This document shows positions 28,623 through 37,318 of a stretch of 64,000 nt of DNA, in pieces. This DNA comes from a virus. The stretch spans positions 31,568-95,567 of the IMG/VR virus record IMGVR_UViG_3300008261_000125; one strand, given 5' to 3'. Position 1 is the first letter of the stretch; every line of letters starts with the position of its first letter. The position numbers and the translations under genes were made by a program. Under the pieces are notes generated by a model. That model did no database searches, had not been told where the DNA came from, and saw nothing but the letters and a program-made list of their open reading frames with translations.

Positions 28623-31600
28623 TATCTTGGAGAATTAAGGTTCTTAGTATTAGCTATCATTACCAACATTTTGTAATTCATAGATTGGTTTAACACAACT
28701 GCTTTTCTTAATAAAACAGAAGTAGTATAATGTCTGAATTTTTTTCTTTGAAATGGAGCTTTGTTATAATCTAGATTAAAAGTATTTAATACTCTATGGT
28801 ATCCATTAGCACCTGTGTTCCAAATAGGTCTTTGAGCAAATCCAGGAATAGTTGGGTTATAATATTCCCCTCTATCTTTAGTAGTATCCCAGAATTGATT
28901 GAATCTATATTTGTTTTCTTCCTTAGAGAATAGAACATTTATGTTAGTTGGATTGATGATTGGATACTGAAGTATTGCAGTTGGATTCTGTTTAGGATTA
29001 AGAACTAACTTCAATAATCCTGAAGTTTGTTCAGTATTATATATAATAGCTTCATTAAAATTATAATCCAATACATGGAATCTATCATAACAGTTTGGTG
29101 CATATTTGTATGCTTCCATAATATATTCAATACTTCTTAAAGATGTAACATCTTGAGCAGTATTAACCATAAACTCTACTTCAAATGGTTGATCAATATT
29201 GTAATAGTTACAATATAAATCACATCTTTGATTATGAATCCATATACCTCTAAGATCATTAGGGTTAGTAGTCATGAAAGTATTTTTACCAGGAAGTGTT
29301 AATGATGGATGCCAATCATGGTACCCAATCCAACCATCAGTTTTAGGATCATAACTTATAGTCCATGATGCATCATCAAAGTATAATTGCCATAAAGTAT
29401 CTACAGGATCACCTAGTTTAAATAGTAATTGTGTAGAAAGTACTTTGAATACATTTGAACTACCAGTGTATTGTATTAAGTTTTTAAACTCAGGTTTGAG
29501 TTTGTAATCCTTCTTACTAAAGTATAATATACCATCTTGATTATTATACATAGATTGACAACCAATACCAATAACAGGGTTATCAATAAGTTCAAAATCA
29601 GGAAAGTCTTTTGTTAATACATAAGGTAAGTATTGAGCAAACCACCATTTCATATTCATGTTGGATACCTCTTTAATACCACCTTGTAAAGAGAATACTT
29701 TACCTTGGTTTTGACTAATCCAATACAATCCTGCTGGAGTATTTATTACACTTAATCTATTTTGACAAGATGCATACTCATGAGAACTATCTACATTAAT
29801 AAGTGCTTGCATTGGTTGAGAGAATAATCCTCCATCACCAATAGTAAGTTTAGTTCCTAAACCTGTTTCTAATTGATCTGTTCCTTGAAACTGAACTGGA
29901 CTAGCAGCATCAAAGAATATCATAGCACCACTTTTATTTACTGGTTTAATACATGTTACTACATTGTCAAAATCATTATAGTTACTCGGTAGGAAGACCA
30001 ACCATCCATCCTTTAAACTTTCATATTGAGCAGGTAAAGAATAAACAGCTCTTGTTGGTTTATATACATAACATGTTTCAGCAATATATGGATCATAACT
30101 AATAGGTTGACTACTAGCCCATGATACATAATTAGAAAACATTTTAGATATACTTAATGAAAAATCATATTTATAATAGTTACCTGATTTAATAATACTA
30201 GTTTTAAATAAATCTTTAGTATCACTTCCTTCATATGGATCATAAAACTTTTGTTCTTCTAAAGCACCATAATCTCTATAGGCAGTATTAATTTCACTTT
30301 CAACAAAGAAATCTCTTACACCAGATTTAAATAAATAAAACCATCCTTTTACATCAAACCTAAACGAGTTAGGTGAAAAACCTGAAATTGCAGCATTAAA
30401 ACCTTCACCATCTAGTACATAATAACTACTAGGAACAATTGAAGGTTCACTTTGTCCAAAAGTAGCTAATTGTGAAAAAAAACTACTAGTAAAATCACTT
30501 GTTTGAAACTGATTAAAGTTAGCCCAATACTTAGGATAAGGTATCATTACATGCTGCGTGTAATCTAACTGAGCACCATCTGGTTGACCCTCTAACCAAT
30601 CATAAAAGTATAAGAAAGTATTTTTTTCTGTATATCTGTTTACATAAGTATCACCACCAAATAGTGTAGTTGTAGAAGATCCTGTACTATAACAAGGACT
30701 TACAGGTACTTGAACTATATTATTTAATTGACTATACTGATTTTTAATTCTAACTTTTAAAGCACCATAATGAGAAGCACATCTGGTTTCAAAAATTTTA
30801 TTAACCATGTCTTCTACTTTTGTAATATTACTAGGTTTTATAATACCAGATCTAGAATTATCTCCTGTTGGTACTGGTAGTTTATTAGTTGATATTGTTT
30901 CAAATGTAACAGTTCTTTGTCTATATAGATTGTTTATTTGTAAATTAGGATTTAATGATACTATTTCAGGATTAATATAAAATGCATTATCAATTTCACT
31001 TCTAAATGTATTAGCTTTATTTACATTGTCAAATTCATTATAAAACCCATGAGAATGGTATCTTAATGCAAAGTCTCTATATCTAATAATTGCTCTAATT
31101 AATCTTATAATAGAATCAGTTCCTTCAGAAAAATAGTTTAAAAACATTGGTATTTTGTATATTATTCCTGCTCCTCCTAAACCATCTAAATAACCATCAG
31201 TTTTATTAACTTCTAAATCTGGTATTGAAGCTGCTAAAACACCTGAAGCCGACATTGCAGCAGAATAATAAGCTATATTTTTTTGAGTAGCATTTGGAAC
31301 TAATGGTACTAATGCACCAATTGTATTTGAAGCTAAGGCTTCATCAGCTAATATTGTTCCTACTAATCCTAAATTTACTCCAGTAACTGGGGGGTTTACT
31401 AATAAATAACTTGGTGATAATAACCCACTAGATGTACCAGCTGCTAATACATCATTATAATGACCAGATGTAGAAAGAGTGGTGCTAAATTTTTTACTAC
31501 TTTGTCCTTGAGCTGCTTGAGCTGCTATTACTAAACCACCTATAGCTGAAATTATAAAAGATAAATTAGTAATTAGTTTTTCTTTAGGATGTTCTTCAGA

Positions 31601-33676
31601 ATATTCATATTTACCTCTTACACCCCCTTTTATTGTACCATAGAGTTTAAATTCTTTAGCAGATAAAAATGGATTATTAAAGTTAGTTTCAGGAGAGTGA
31701 AAAGTATAATAAGGATTATCAAAACTAGAACCAGGTATTGGTATATTAGCATTTATATTTCCATTACTATAAGAAGTTAATGTTGAACTTAAAAATGGAT
31801 TATTGCCTAAATCATTATATGGATAATTTGGAAATAAACCATTTTTTGTACTATTTGGTATAGCATATCTACACATGTTATTAATCATACCTTTGGCAAT
31901 AATTGTTCTATTACCATTTCTAGTACCTCTTAATATTTCATATCCTATAATACCTGGAATAGGTTGACCACTATTATCTACAGGAGGTTTGACTTTTTCA
32001 AACTTAACTCCCATTATTCTTATTTTATCTCCATTACCACTATTAAATAATACTGTATTTGAACTAGTATTATCTTCAGGAAACTTATGATGTCTTATAG
32101 GTTTTCCACATAAATCATAATCATCAATTTGAGTACTGCTGTAAGGAAAGCTAGTAACTGCTGACCAAGTATGAGCACTTGCATTCCAAATTTGTGGTTT
32201 GTTATCTGGGTAGTTTTCACTTGATTGCCAATAACCCATATAACCTTCAGCAATGACTACACCACCATCTGGTAAAACATTAGCACCTAAAGGTGGAGGT
32301 AATGGAAAAGTAGCAGTTTCAGTAGCTGTATTGTAAGTTTCAAATACGTATTCATCTCCTTCTAATGCATTACTTGCTCCAAAACTCCAAGCTGAATCTT
32401 CTTTAGCAGAAGGTCCACCAGGAATTGAATATGAAACTGCTGGTCTACCTGGAATATGATATGAAGAAGATTTATCACCTGTATCATATATCCATTGGAT
32501 AAAGTAAGAATAAACTTCATCTCTCATATACCCAACATGGTTATTACCTTTTTTGTAATAGTTAGCAGGATATTCAACTGATTGCCATTTAGCAACTATT
32601 TGATTAGCTAATGGTTGATAGTTAAAATCTTGTTTTGATGTTGGACCAACTCTTAATAAGTAATCTCCTACAGAGTACATAGCATCTGTCTTGTCCATTA
32701 TAGGAGTCATTATAGGTAACTGCTCTATAGGAATAGCTGGCCAAGTATCTTGTATAATATCAAAGCTTAATTTTTTTTGTCTAGTGCTGTAGATACCAGC
32801 TTGCCTTACTACTACTTGTTGATTAGTGCTTGAACCAACTCCAACAATTAATTCATCATAATCAGCATCAACACTATCTATAAATACATCTAATGATGAG
32901 GCTACATTATTATGATCAAATAATCCTTGAACATTTGACATATACCAGTCACTTATTTTTTGTCCTTTAATAGCATAAGCCATTACAACAAAGTAAGATC
33001 CATTAATTAGATTACCACCACTAACTCCTTTTTCCACTCTAGGACAGATAGGATTTATGTACTTAGCTAATCTAATTTTATCACAATCTAGTACAGATGT
33101 GTTTTCTGTTTCACTACATGGTGGTTGACCTTCTGGACCAGGTGCTGGTGCTTGTATCCATGGAATAGTACTTTCAGGATTACTATAAAGATTTCTAGCA
33201 GGATTATCTACATCAATCTCTAATACTCTTGATGGGTTGTTTCCATCATCCCAATATAAATTATATGTACAAGTACTTAAAGATCTTGCTACTCCTATTA
33301 CTAAATTATCTTGATTAAACTTTAAGCAAGCATCATTTACTACTGTTATGTAAGCTGGATTGATTTGTTGATTTTGACCACAGTTCTTTTCTATAAACAA
33401 TCCTATTTCAGAATTAGTATTATCAGTAGAGAAAACAGCCCATTTATCTTCAATAATATGTATGTATCCAATAACCGGATATGGTGCAGATACACAATAA
33501 AGGTTTGCTGGCTCATTACCAAGTTTTCCTAAATCACCAGTATTTGAATTATTAATAGCATTCCTAGCCTGTGTCCAGGAATTGGAGGGTAGGTGAAAGT
33601 CATTAACATCTTCATTTAAAGCTTTATCAAATGTCCTACCTTGACCACCACTAGTATTTTGTGTATTATCTTCCAT
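28622..33676 (-). CDS. Giant tail protein of muzzle / tail-stabilisation type
   Basis: A 1684-residue protein placed directly after two ring-type proteins and before the cargo block. This is where crAss-like phages encode the muzzle/tail-stabilisation protein that closes the tail. The N-terminus begins with a short Gly/Gln-rich arm (NTSGGQGRTFDKALNEDVND). It is followed by a predominantly beta-strand sequence with many Tyr, Asn and Pro residues and segments of propeller character (for example VISTDN-like strands, LYWDDGNNPSRVLEIDV). Residues about 700-850 contain hydrophobic Ala/Gly-rich stretches that may be membrane-active or form the plug. Start ATG 33676 overlaps the previous stop by one base. 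Assignment rests on size, order and the beta-rich composition. Confidence 0.75.
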   Translation of the reverse strand: MEDNTQNTSGGQGRTFDKALNEDVNDFHLPSNSWTQARNAINNSNTGDLGKLGNEPANLYCVSAPYPVIGYIHIIEDKWAVFSTDNTNSEIGLFIEKNCGQNQQINPAYITVVNDACLKFNQDNLVIGVARSLSTCTYNLYWDDGNNPSRVLEIDVDNPARNLYSNPESTIPWIQAPAPGPEGQPPCSETENTSVLDCDKIRLAKYINPICPRVEKGVSGGNLINGSYFVVMAYAIKGQKISDWYMSNVQGLFDHNNVASSLDVFIDSVDADYDELIVGVGSSTNQQVVVRQAGIYSTRQKKLSFDIIQDTWPAIPIEQLPIMTPIMDKTDAMYSVGDYLLRVGPTSKQDFNYQPLANQIVAKWQSVEYPANYYKKGNNHVGYMRDEVYSYFIQWIYDTGDKSSSYHIPGRPAVSYSIPGGPSAKEDSAWSFGASNALEGDEYVFETYNTATETATFPLPPPLGANVLPDGGVVIAEGYMGYWQSSENYPDNKPQIWNASAHTWSAVTSFPYSSTQIDDYDLCGKPIRHHKFPEDNTSSNTVLFNSGNGDKIRIMGVKFEKVKPPVDNSGQPIPGIIGYEILRGTRNGNRTIIAKGMINNMCRYAIPNSTKNGLFPNYPYNDLGNNPFLSSTLTSYSNGNINANIPIPGSSFDNPYYTFHSPETNFNNPFLSAKEFKLYGTIKGGVRGKYEYSEEHPKEKLITNLSFIISAIGGLVIAAQAAQGQSSKKFSTTLSTSGHYNDVLAAGTSSGLLSPSYLLVNPPVTGVNLGLVGTILADEALASNTIGALVPLVPNATQKNIAYYSAAMSASGVLAASIPDLEVNKTDGYLDGLGGAGIIYKIPMFLNYFSEGTDSIIRLIRAIIRYRDFALRYHSHGFYNEFDNVNKANTFRSEIDNAFYINPEIVSLNPNLQINNLYRQRTVTFETISTNKLPVPTGDNSRSGIIKPSNITKVEDMVNKIFETRCASHYGALKVRIKNQYSQLNNIVQVPVSPCYSTGSSTTTLFGGDTYVNRYTEKNTFLYFYDWLEGQPDGAQLDYTQHVMIPYPKYWANFNQFQTSDFTSSFFSQLATFGQSEPSIVPSSYYVLDGEGFNAAISGFSPNSFRFDVKGWFYLFKSGVRDFFVESEINTAYRDYGALEEQKFYDPYEGSDTKDLFKTSIIKSGNYYKYDFSLSISKMFSNYVSWASSQPISYDPYIAETCYVYKPTRAVYSLPAQYESLKDGWLVFLPSNYNDFDNVVTCIKPVNKSGAMIFFDAASPVQFQGTDQLETGLGTKLTIGDGGLFSQPMQALINVDSSHEYASCQNRLSVINTPAGLYWISQNQGKVFSLQGGIKEVSNMNMKWWFAQYLPYVLTKDFPDFELIDNPVIGIGCQSMYNNQDGILYFSKKDYKLKPEFKNLIQYTGSSNVFKVLSTQLLFKLGDPVDTLWQLYFDDASWTISYDPKTDGWIGYHDWHPSLTLPGKNTFMTTNPNDLRGIWIHNQRCDLYCNYYNIDQPFEVEFMVNTAQDVTSLRSIEYIMEAYKYAPNCYDRFHVLDYNFNEAIIYNTEQTSGLLKLVLNPKQNPTAILQYPIINPTNINVLFSKEENKYRFNQFWDTTKDRGEYYNPTIPGFAQRPIWNTGANGYHRVLNTFNLDYNKAPFQRKKFRHYTTSVLLRKAVVLNQSMNYKMLVMIANTKNLNSPR

Positions 33677-34698
33677 TAGTATCTATTCATTTGATTTTGA
33701 ACATTAATATTAAAAGCTTGATTCCATGGGTATGATTTAAATGGTTCATAGAATTTAGCATATTGAGCTTTTCTATTAGCTTCCCATAATTGTTTCATCT
33801 CAGCAAAGTTTGGAGTATTAACAATCATTTTAGCATAGTTCCTAGATTGTCTTAATCTTTGTTCTACTAAGTTTAACTTAGCTGAAACATTCTCATCATT
33901 CATTAATAAGTTTTCTAGTATCCTTTGTTTAATAGCATACTCATAATACTCATTAATTTCTGGATGATCTGGAACAAGTAAGTTACCTTCTTCATCTTCT
34001 AATTGACCTTGGTAAGCAATGTATACTCTCCCATCATCAAAATTAGTAAAGAGAAAGTTATCTTTTATCCAAGCTTGTTGTGGAGATCTAACATATAAGT
34101 TAGGACAATCACAATCAATAGTCTGAGGATTATTAATAATAGTCAAAGGCCAAAGTCTTTTATAGACTCTCTGTTGAGTTTTAACTATTTGTACTAACTC
34201 ATAAGTTTCACCTTTACAGTTTAATTGAATCTTAGGTTTAATACAGTAGCTTTGATCACCTGGTAAATCAGGACAGTTAGATGGGTTAGTATGACATGTG
34301 CAAGTATTACAAGGAATACCACATGATTGACAATTTACAACTCCATCAGTACATGAACTAATAGTAGCAGGTGTTTGATAGTAAGGAGGAATTATCTTAA
34401 CTTCTTGAATATCAGTACCTTGACTAACTGGTTCATGAACAGTTAACTCATCACAAATCAATGCATAGTTTAAAACAAAGAAATCATCAGGTAATTTTAC
34501 TCTACCTTTATTAACTTCTAAAAGAGTTTCTTTAGTCATATTAACTCTAAGACCTAAATCATAAGTAACTCTTTTAGCAACTTTAATAAGCTGCTGAGGT
34601 TCAATCATATTTTGCAATGACAAGTTTTGAAAGTCAACCTGAACATCATCAAGTAACTGGTCAAAAGTTCTGTATTTGAGGGTATAATTATATGACAT
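33676..34698 (-). CDS. Tail ring / tubular protein with cysteine-rich insertion, 340 aa
   Basis: The N-terminal helical part (residues 1-65, RTFDQLLDDVQVDF to KGRVKLPDDFF) and the C-terminal helices (about 240-310) fit P22 gp4-like and T7 gp11-like ring proteins of podovirus tails, as expected between head and muzzle genes. Between them residues 116-161 hold nine cysteines (116, 123, 126, 130, 133, 135, 142, 152, 161), several in CxxC spacing, suggesting a zinc-binding or disulfide-stabilised insert. The gene ends by overlapping the muzzle gene by one base and starts 5 nt after the 223-residue gene, so the two ring-type genes are translated together. Confidence 0.65.
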   Translation of the reverse strand: MSYNYTLKYRTFDQLLDDVQVDFQNLSLQNMIEPQQLIKVAKRVTYDLGLRVNMTKETLLEVNKGRVKLPDDFFVLNYALICDELTVHEPVSQGTDIQEVKIIPPYYQTPATISSCTDGVVNCQSCGIPCNTCTCHTNPSNCPDLPGDQSYCIKPKIQLNCKGETYELVQIVKTQQRVYKRLWPLTIINNPQTIDCDCPNLYVRSPQQAWIKDNFLFTNFDDGRVYIAYQGQLEDEEGNLLVPDHPEINEYYEYAIKQRILENLLMNDENVSAKLNLVEQRLRQSRNYAKMIVNTPNFAEMKQLWEANRKAQYAKFYEPFKSYPWNQAFNINVQNQMNRY

Positions 34699-34703
34699 TG
34701 TTA

Positions 34704-35375
34704 TTAGGTTCTAAGAGGATTTTGATTATCATCATTATTTTCAATAGGTACTTGCATTAAGAATGTTAATTCTTTTAATACCATTTGTTCTATTTCAGCA
34801 AATAAGTATTCTGGAATGTGAGTATCACTATCTTGTCTTGGTTTACATTGATCTCCATCACATAGATACATCTCAATACTATCATCCCATAGACCTTCTA
34901 CAGCAACAGCTTCCCAAACAATATTAGGAAAATATAAATATCCTCCTAAATACCAGTAGTATTTATTTTTATTATACTTGAATGAACTAAGATTAGCCAT
35001 GTTAGTATATGTACTAGGATAGGTTTTATAAACTTGTATAGATCCATCTATAGAGGAGATAGTCCTAAACAATGGTCCATAAGCTCCTTCTAATACAGTA
35101 GGAAGTTTATCCTTTGTTCTTTTAATAGTACAGTTGGATTTTACTCCTGCACAACATGCTTCAATTTTATCTACTTCAACAAGTTCTACACAAGGTAATC
35201 TTTCAAACAAACTTTGAAATCTCATAATCTTGTTTTCATTATCTTGTCTCCTGATTAGCATCTTAGCATATTTCAAGATCATAGAATATAAGAATCTATC
35301 TGTAAGGAAAGCATCTTCTTTAACACCCTTTACAACATTCCTAACTCTGGATATGGTTTCACCTATAGTTGTCAT
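34704..35375 (-). CDS. Tail tubular / ring protein, 223 aa
   Basis: A protein with an N-terminal helix (TIGETISRVRNVVKGVKEDAFLTDRFLYSMI), a beta-rich middle with Cys residues, and a C-terminal helix (EYLFAEIEQMVLKELTFLMQV). This is the usual plan of head-tail connector and tail ring proteins in podoviruses. It lies next to another ring-type gene and the muzzle gene. It probably forms a dodecameric ring of the tail barrel. Alternative assignment: another connector subunit. Start ATG 35375 follows the previous stop by 4 nt. Confidence 0.65.
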   Translation of the reverse strand: MTTIGETISRVRNVVKGVKEDAFLTDRFLYSMILKYAKMLIRRQDNENKIMRFQSLFERLPCVELVEVDKIEACCAGVKSNCTIKRTKDKLPTVLEGAYGPLFRTISSIDGSIQVYKTYPSTYTNMANLSSFKYNKNKYYWYLGGYLYFPNIVWEAVAVEGLWDDSIEMYLCDGDQCKPRQDSDTHIPEYLFAEIEQMVLKELTFLMQVPIENNDDNQNPLRT

Positions 35376-35379
35376 TTTA

Positions 35380-35985
35380 TTAATTTAAATCAAATTCATT
35401 ATATAATGGATCAATAGCAAAAGTTTCAATTGAATTTCTAAACCATTCATTTTTCTTATATGTCTGCATGTATTTAGAAATGTTTTTACCATTCTCAACT
35501 TGCACATATATTTTCCAGTTATTAATATAAATATCTTTAACACTTCTTTTAAACTCTCTAACAGCTGTAAATCTCCAAAGCTCTCTGTTTTTAAACTTAT
35601 ACTTGTTAGCAAAATTAGTATAGAATATTTTAGCTAAGAAGTTATCTGAATCAAAGTTCTTTTGTCTGTGTCTTAAACCAGAATCTTGTATTGATTTACC
35701 ATAATCAGTGTTATATTTTTTAGGACTTAAACAAGTTCCTAAGAATATAAAACCTAAATTTTCTGGAAGCTCTACCCCATCTCTGTAATTTAAAGCATGG
35801 TTCCATAATTCACCATTAAATACTTTAATTATTTCTTTAAGGTCTTTAATAGGAACATCTTTAAACTCTGGATTATCTTTCTTAAACTTTTCAAAAAACA
35901 CTTTATTATAAATACTGTGTACTTCTTCTCTCTTTCTAGGAGCTTTTAAATCAGGTTTTTTAAAATGAGTAATTACACCTTCCAT
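35380..35985 (-). CDS. Conserved phage protein of unknown function, 201 aa
   Basis: The sequence is basic and aromatic-rich, without signal peptide or membrane segment. It begins MEGVITHFKKPDLKAPRKREEVHS and has a central segment LPENLGFIFLGTCLSPKK followed by basic residues (GLRHRQKNF) and a Trp-containing helical end. I do not recognise a catalytic motif. It is the first gene after a hairpin terminator and may start a transcription unit that includes both ring proteins and the muzzle. A role in tail assembly is possible from position only. Confidence 0.7.
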   Translation of the reverse strand: MEGVITHFKKPDLKAPRKREEVHSIYNKVFFEKFKKDNPEFKDVPIKDLKEIIKVFNGELWNHALNYRDGVELPENLGFIFLGTCLSPKKYNTDYGKSIQDSGLRHRQKNFDSDNFLAKIFYTNFANKYKFKNRELWRFTAVREFKRSVKDIYINNWKIYVQVENGKNISKYMQTYKKNEWFRNSIETFAIDPLYNEFDLN

Positions 35986-36061
35986 ACTTAAATATACATA
36001 TAATTTCTAATCTTTAAAAATAATCTTTTATTGCCTGATTTGCAAGATATTATAAAGCAAA

Positions 36062-36091
36062 AGTCCTCTGGTATAATTTAACCAGAGGACT
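36062..36091 (-). terminator. Perfect 11-bp hairpin terminator
   Basis: AGTCCTCTGGT (36062-36072) is fully complementary to 36081-36091 across an 8-base loop. On the minus strand the stem is followed by TTTGCTTT, a fair T-tract. It separates the metallopeptidase-like gene from the tail ring genes. The flank 36094-36122 holds a second, wobble-containing stem. Confidence 0.7.
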
Positions 36092-36093
36092 CT

Positions 36094-36122
36094 GCTTGTT
36101 AGGCACGTTTAAACCAACAAAC
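36094..36122 (-). other. Second hairpin beside the terminator (possible structured RNA)
   Basis: The arms at 36094-36103 and 36114-36122 can form a nine-pair stem with two G-U pairs around a 10-base loop. This stem lies before the strong terminator in the direction of transcription. It could be part of a double-hairpin terminator or of a small RNA at the 3' end of the metallopeptidase transcript. Confidence 0.35.
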
Positions 36123-36137
36123 CGTGACACTAATATT

Positions 36138-36695
36138 TTAATTCAATCTAATTCTATTATGTAAAAATTCATTTATAGATTCAATTGTTGTATAATTTTT
36201 ATTTACTACTTCATTCCTTACCATCTGAATATACTTTCTAATATAATTAAAATTATTCAGATTTAAATATCTGGGTGTAATATTAACAATAATTTTTGTA
36301 TTATTTTTCTTAACAATACTGTTTAATTTCATTAATGCAAATCTGTCTGCTGATTGCTCAAAATATAATAAAGATTCTATAGCTTCATCTATGGATGTGT
36401 TGCTCCTATAGATTTCTAATGCTAAGTCTTTACCATACTTTTTATACTGATATTGGTGTGCTATCTCATGTAGTATTATGTATAAGATGTAATCAGTAGG
36501 AAGATCCAACACTTTATAGCTTATAACACATTCTTCAGGTTTAGATATACCCATAGCTTTAATTGACATGTGTTCAAACCTAATACTTACACAGCCAGAC
36601 TTAATAATAAAATCTTCTAAATCCTCAAAGAATTCCTCACCAATATAAAAACATCTGTCTTTTATTGTATTGATAAATTCTTTGAGATTATTCAT
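36138..36695 (-). CDS. Putative zinc metallopeptidase (HExxH), 185 aa
   Basis: Residues 76-80 are HEIAH within LYIILHEIAHQYQYKKYG, and a downstream helix provides E113 and D117 (FEQSADRFA). This is the arrangement of gluzincin-type and ImmA/IrrE-like zinc peptidases, where the third ligand lies in such a helix. No signal peptide is present, so it acts in the cytoplasm or is packaged. It starts 5 nt after the preceding virion gene and is followed by a strong terminator, so it is the last gene of its unit. Possible roles are cleavage of a virion or host regulatory protein. The substrate cannot be guessed from the sequence. Confidence 0.7.
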   Translation of the reverse strand: MNNLKEFINTIKDRCFYIGEEFFEDLEDFIIKSGCVSIRFEHMSIKAMGISKPEECVISYKVLDLPTDYILYIILHEIAHQYQYKKYGKDLALEIYRSNTSIDEAIESLLYFEQSADRFALMKLNSIVKKNNTKIIVNITPRYLNLNNFNYIRKYIQMVRNEVVNKNYTTIESINEFLHNRIRLN

Positions 36696-36700
36696 TAGTA

Positions 36701-37306
36701 TTATAAAGTAGGAGTAAAAATAAAATCAGGAACATTAACTACATCTTCAATATCACTACCGACAGTAATCTTAATTAATTTTTTAAGAGTACACATAAGT
36801 TCTTGTGAAGCAGTAATATAGTCATTAAGAACTTCTTCAGTAAGATTTTCATAATTACCAAAATCAATGACTTGATCAAAGTCATATGCTACAGGTTCAT
36901 ATAACCAAGTATTACCTGTCATAGGAATTAATTCAGGTACTAATTTAGTTAATTCAACAATCTTAACACCAGTACCAGGTAAACATGATGCACATGGTTC
37001 AAAAACATCAGTTGCTGCACATCCTGCATAAGCATTATAAAAAATTAATCTTTTAATCCTCCAATTAATAAAAGCATCTTGAAACTCTCCGTAATAATAA
37101 CTATCAGGATTTGGTGTACAAGTATAAGGAGGATGCCAAGCAGTACTTGCTAAAAACCATTCATTAACAGCTTTTAAAAAAGCATTAAAACTTTCATTAG
37201 CAGTTCCTAAAGCATCTACTTTATCTCCATAAGGTGTTGAATATGGTGGTCTGTTATATTGACCGATTAGACCAGTAGTGTAATAATCTTCTAAATCAAA
37301 TAGCAT
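36701..37306 (-). CDS. Virion-associated protein of unknown function, 201 aa
   Basis: An acidic protein beginning MLFDLEDYYTTGLIGQYNRPP with aromatic-rich N-terminal half and four cysteines between about residues 94 and 108 (GCAATDVFEPCASC). The C-terminal part is helical. It lies between the fiber genes and the HExxH gene, with gaps of 12 and 5 nt. A structural or chaperone role for the preceding fibers is suggested by position only. No known domain is recognised. Confidence 0.7.
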   Translation of the reverse strand: MLFDLEDYYTTGLIGQYNRPPYSTPYGDKVDALGTANESFNAFLKAVNEWFLASTAWHPPYTCTPNPDSYYYGEFQDAFINWRIKRLIFYNAYAGCAATDVFEPCASCLPGTGVKIVELTKLVPELIPMTGNTWLYEPVAYDFDQVIDFGNYENLTEEVLNDYITASQELMCTLKKLIKITVGSDIEDVVNVPDFIFTPTL

Positions 37307-37318
37307 GTTTTATAATTT

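Noticed and set aside
36001-36137. tRNA gene in the intergenic region with GC-rich stems
   Set aside because: The stems do not form a cloverleaf and there is no anticodon arm or CCA-like end; a terminator explains the strong hairpin better.
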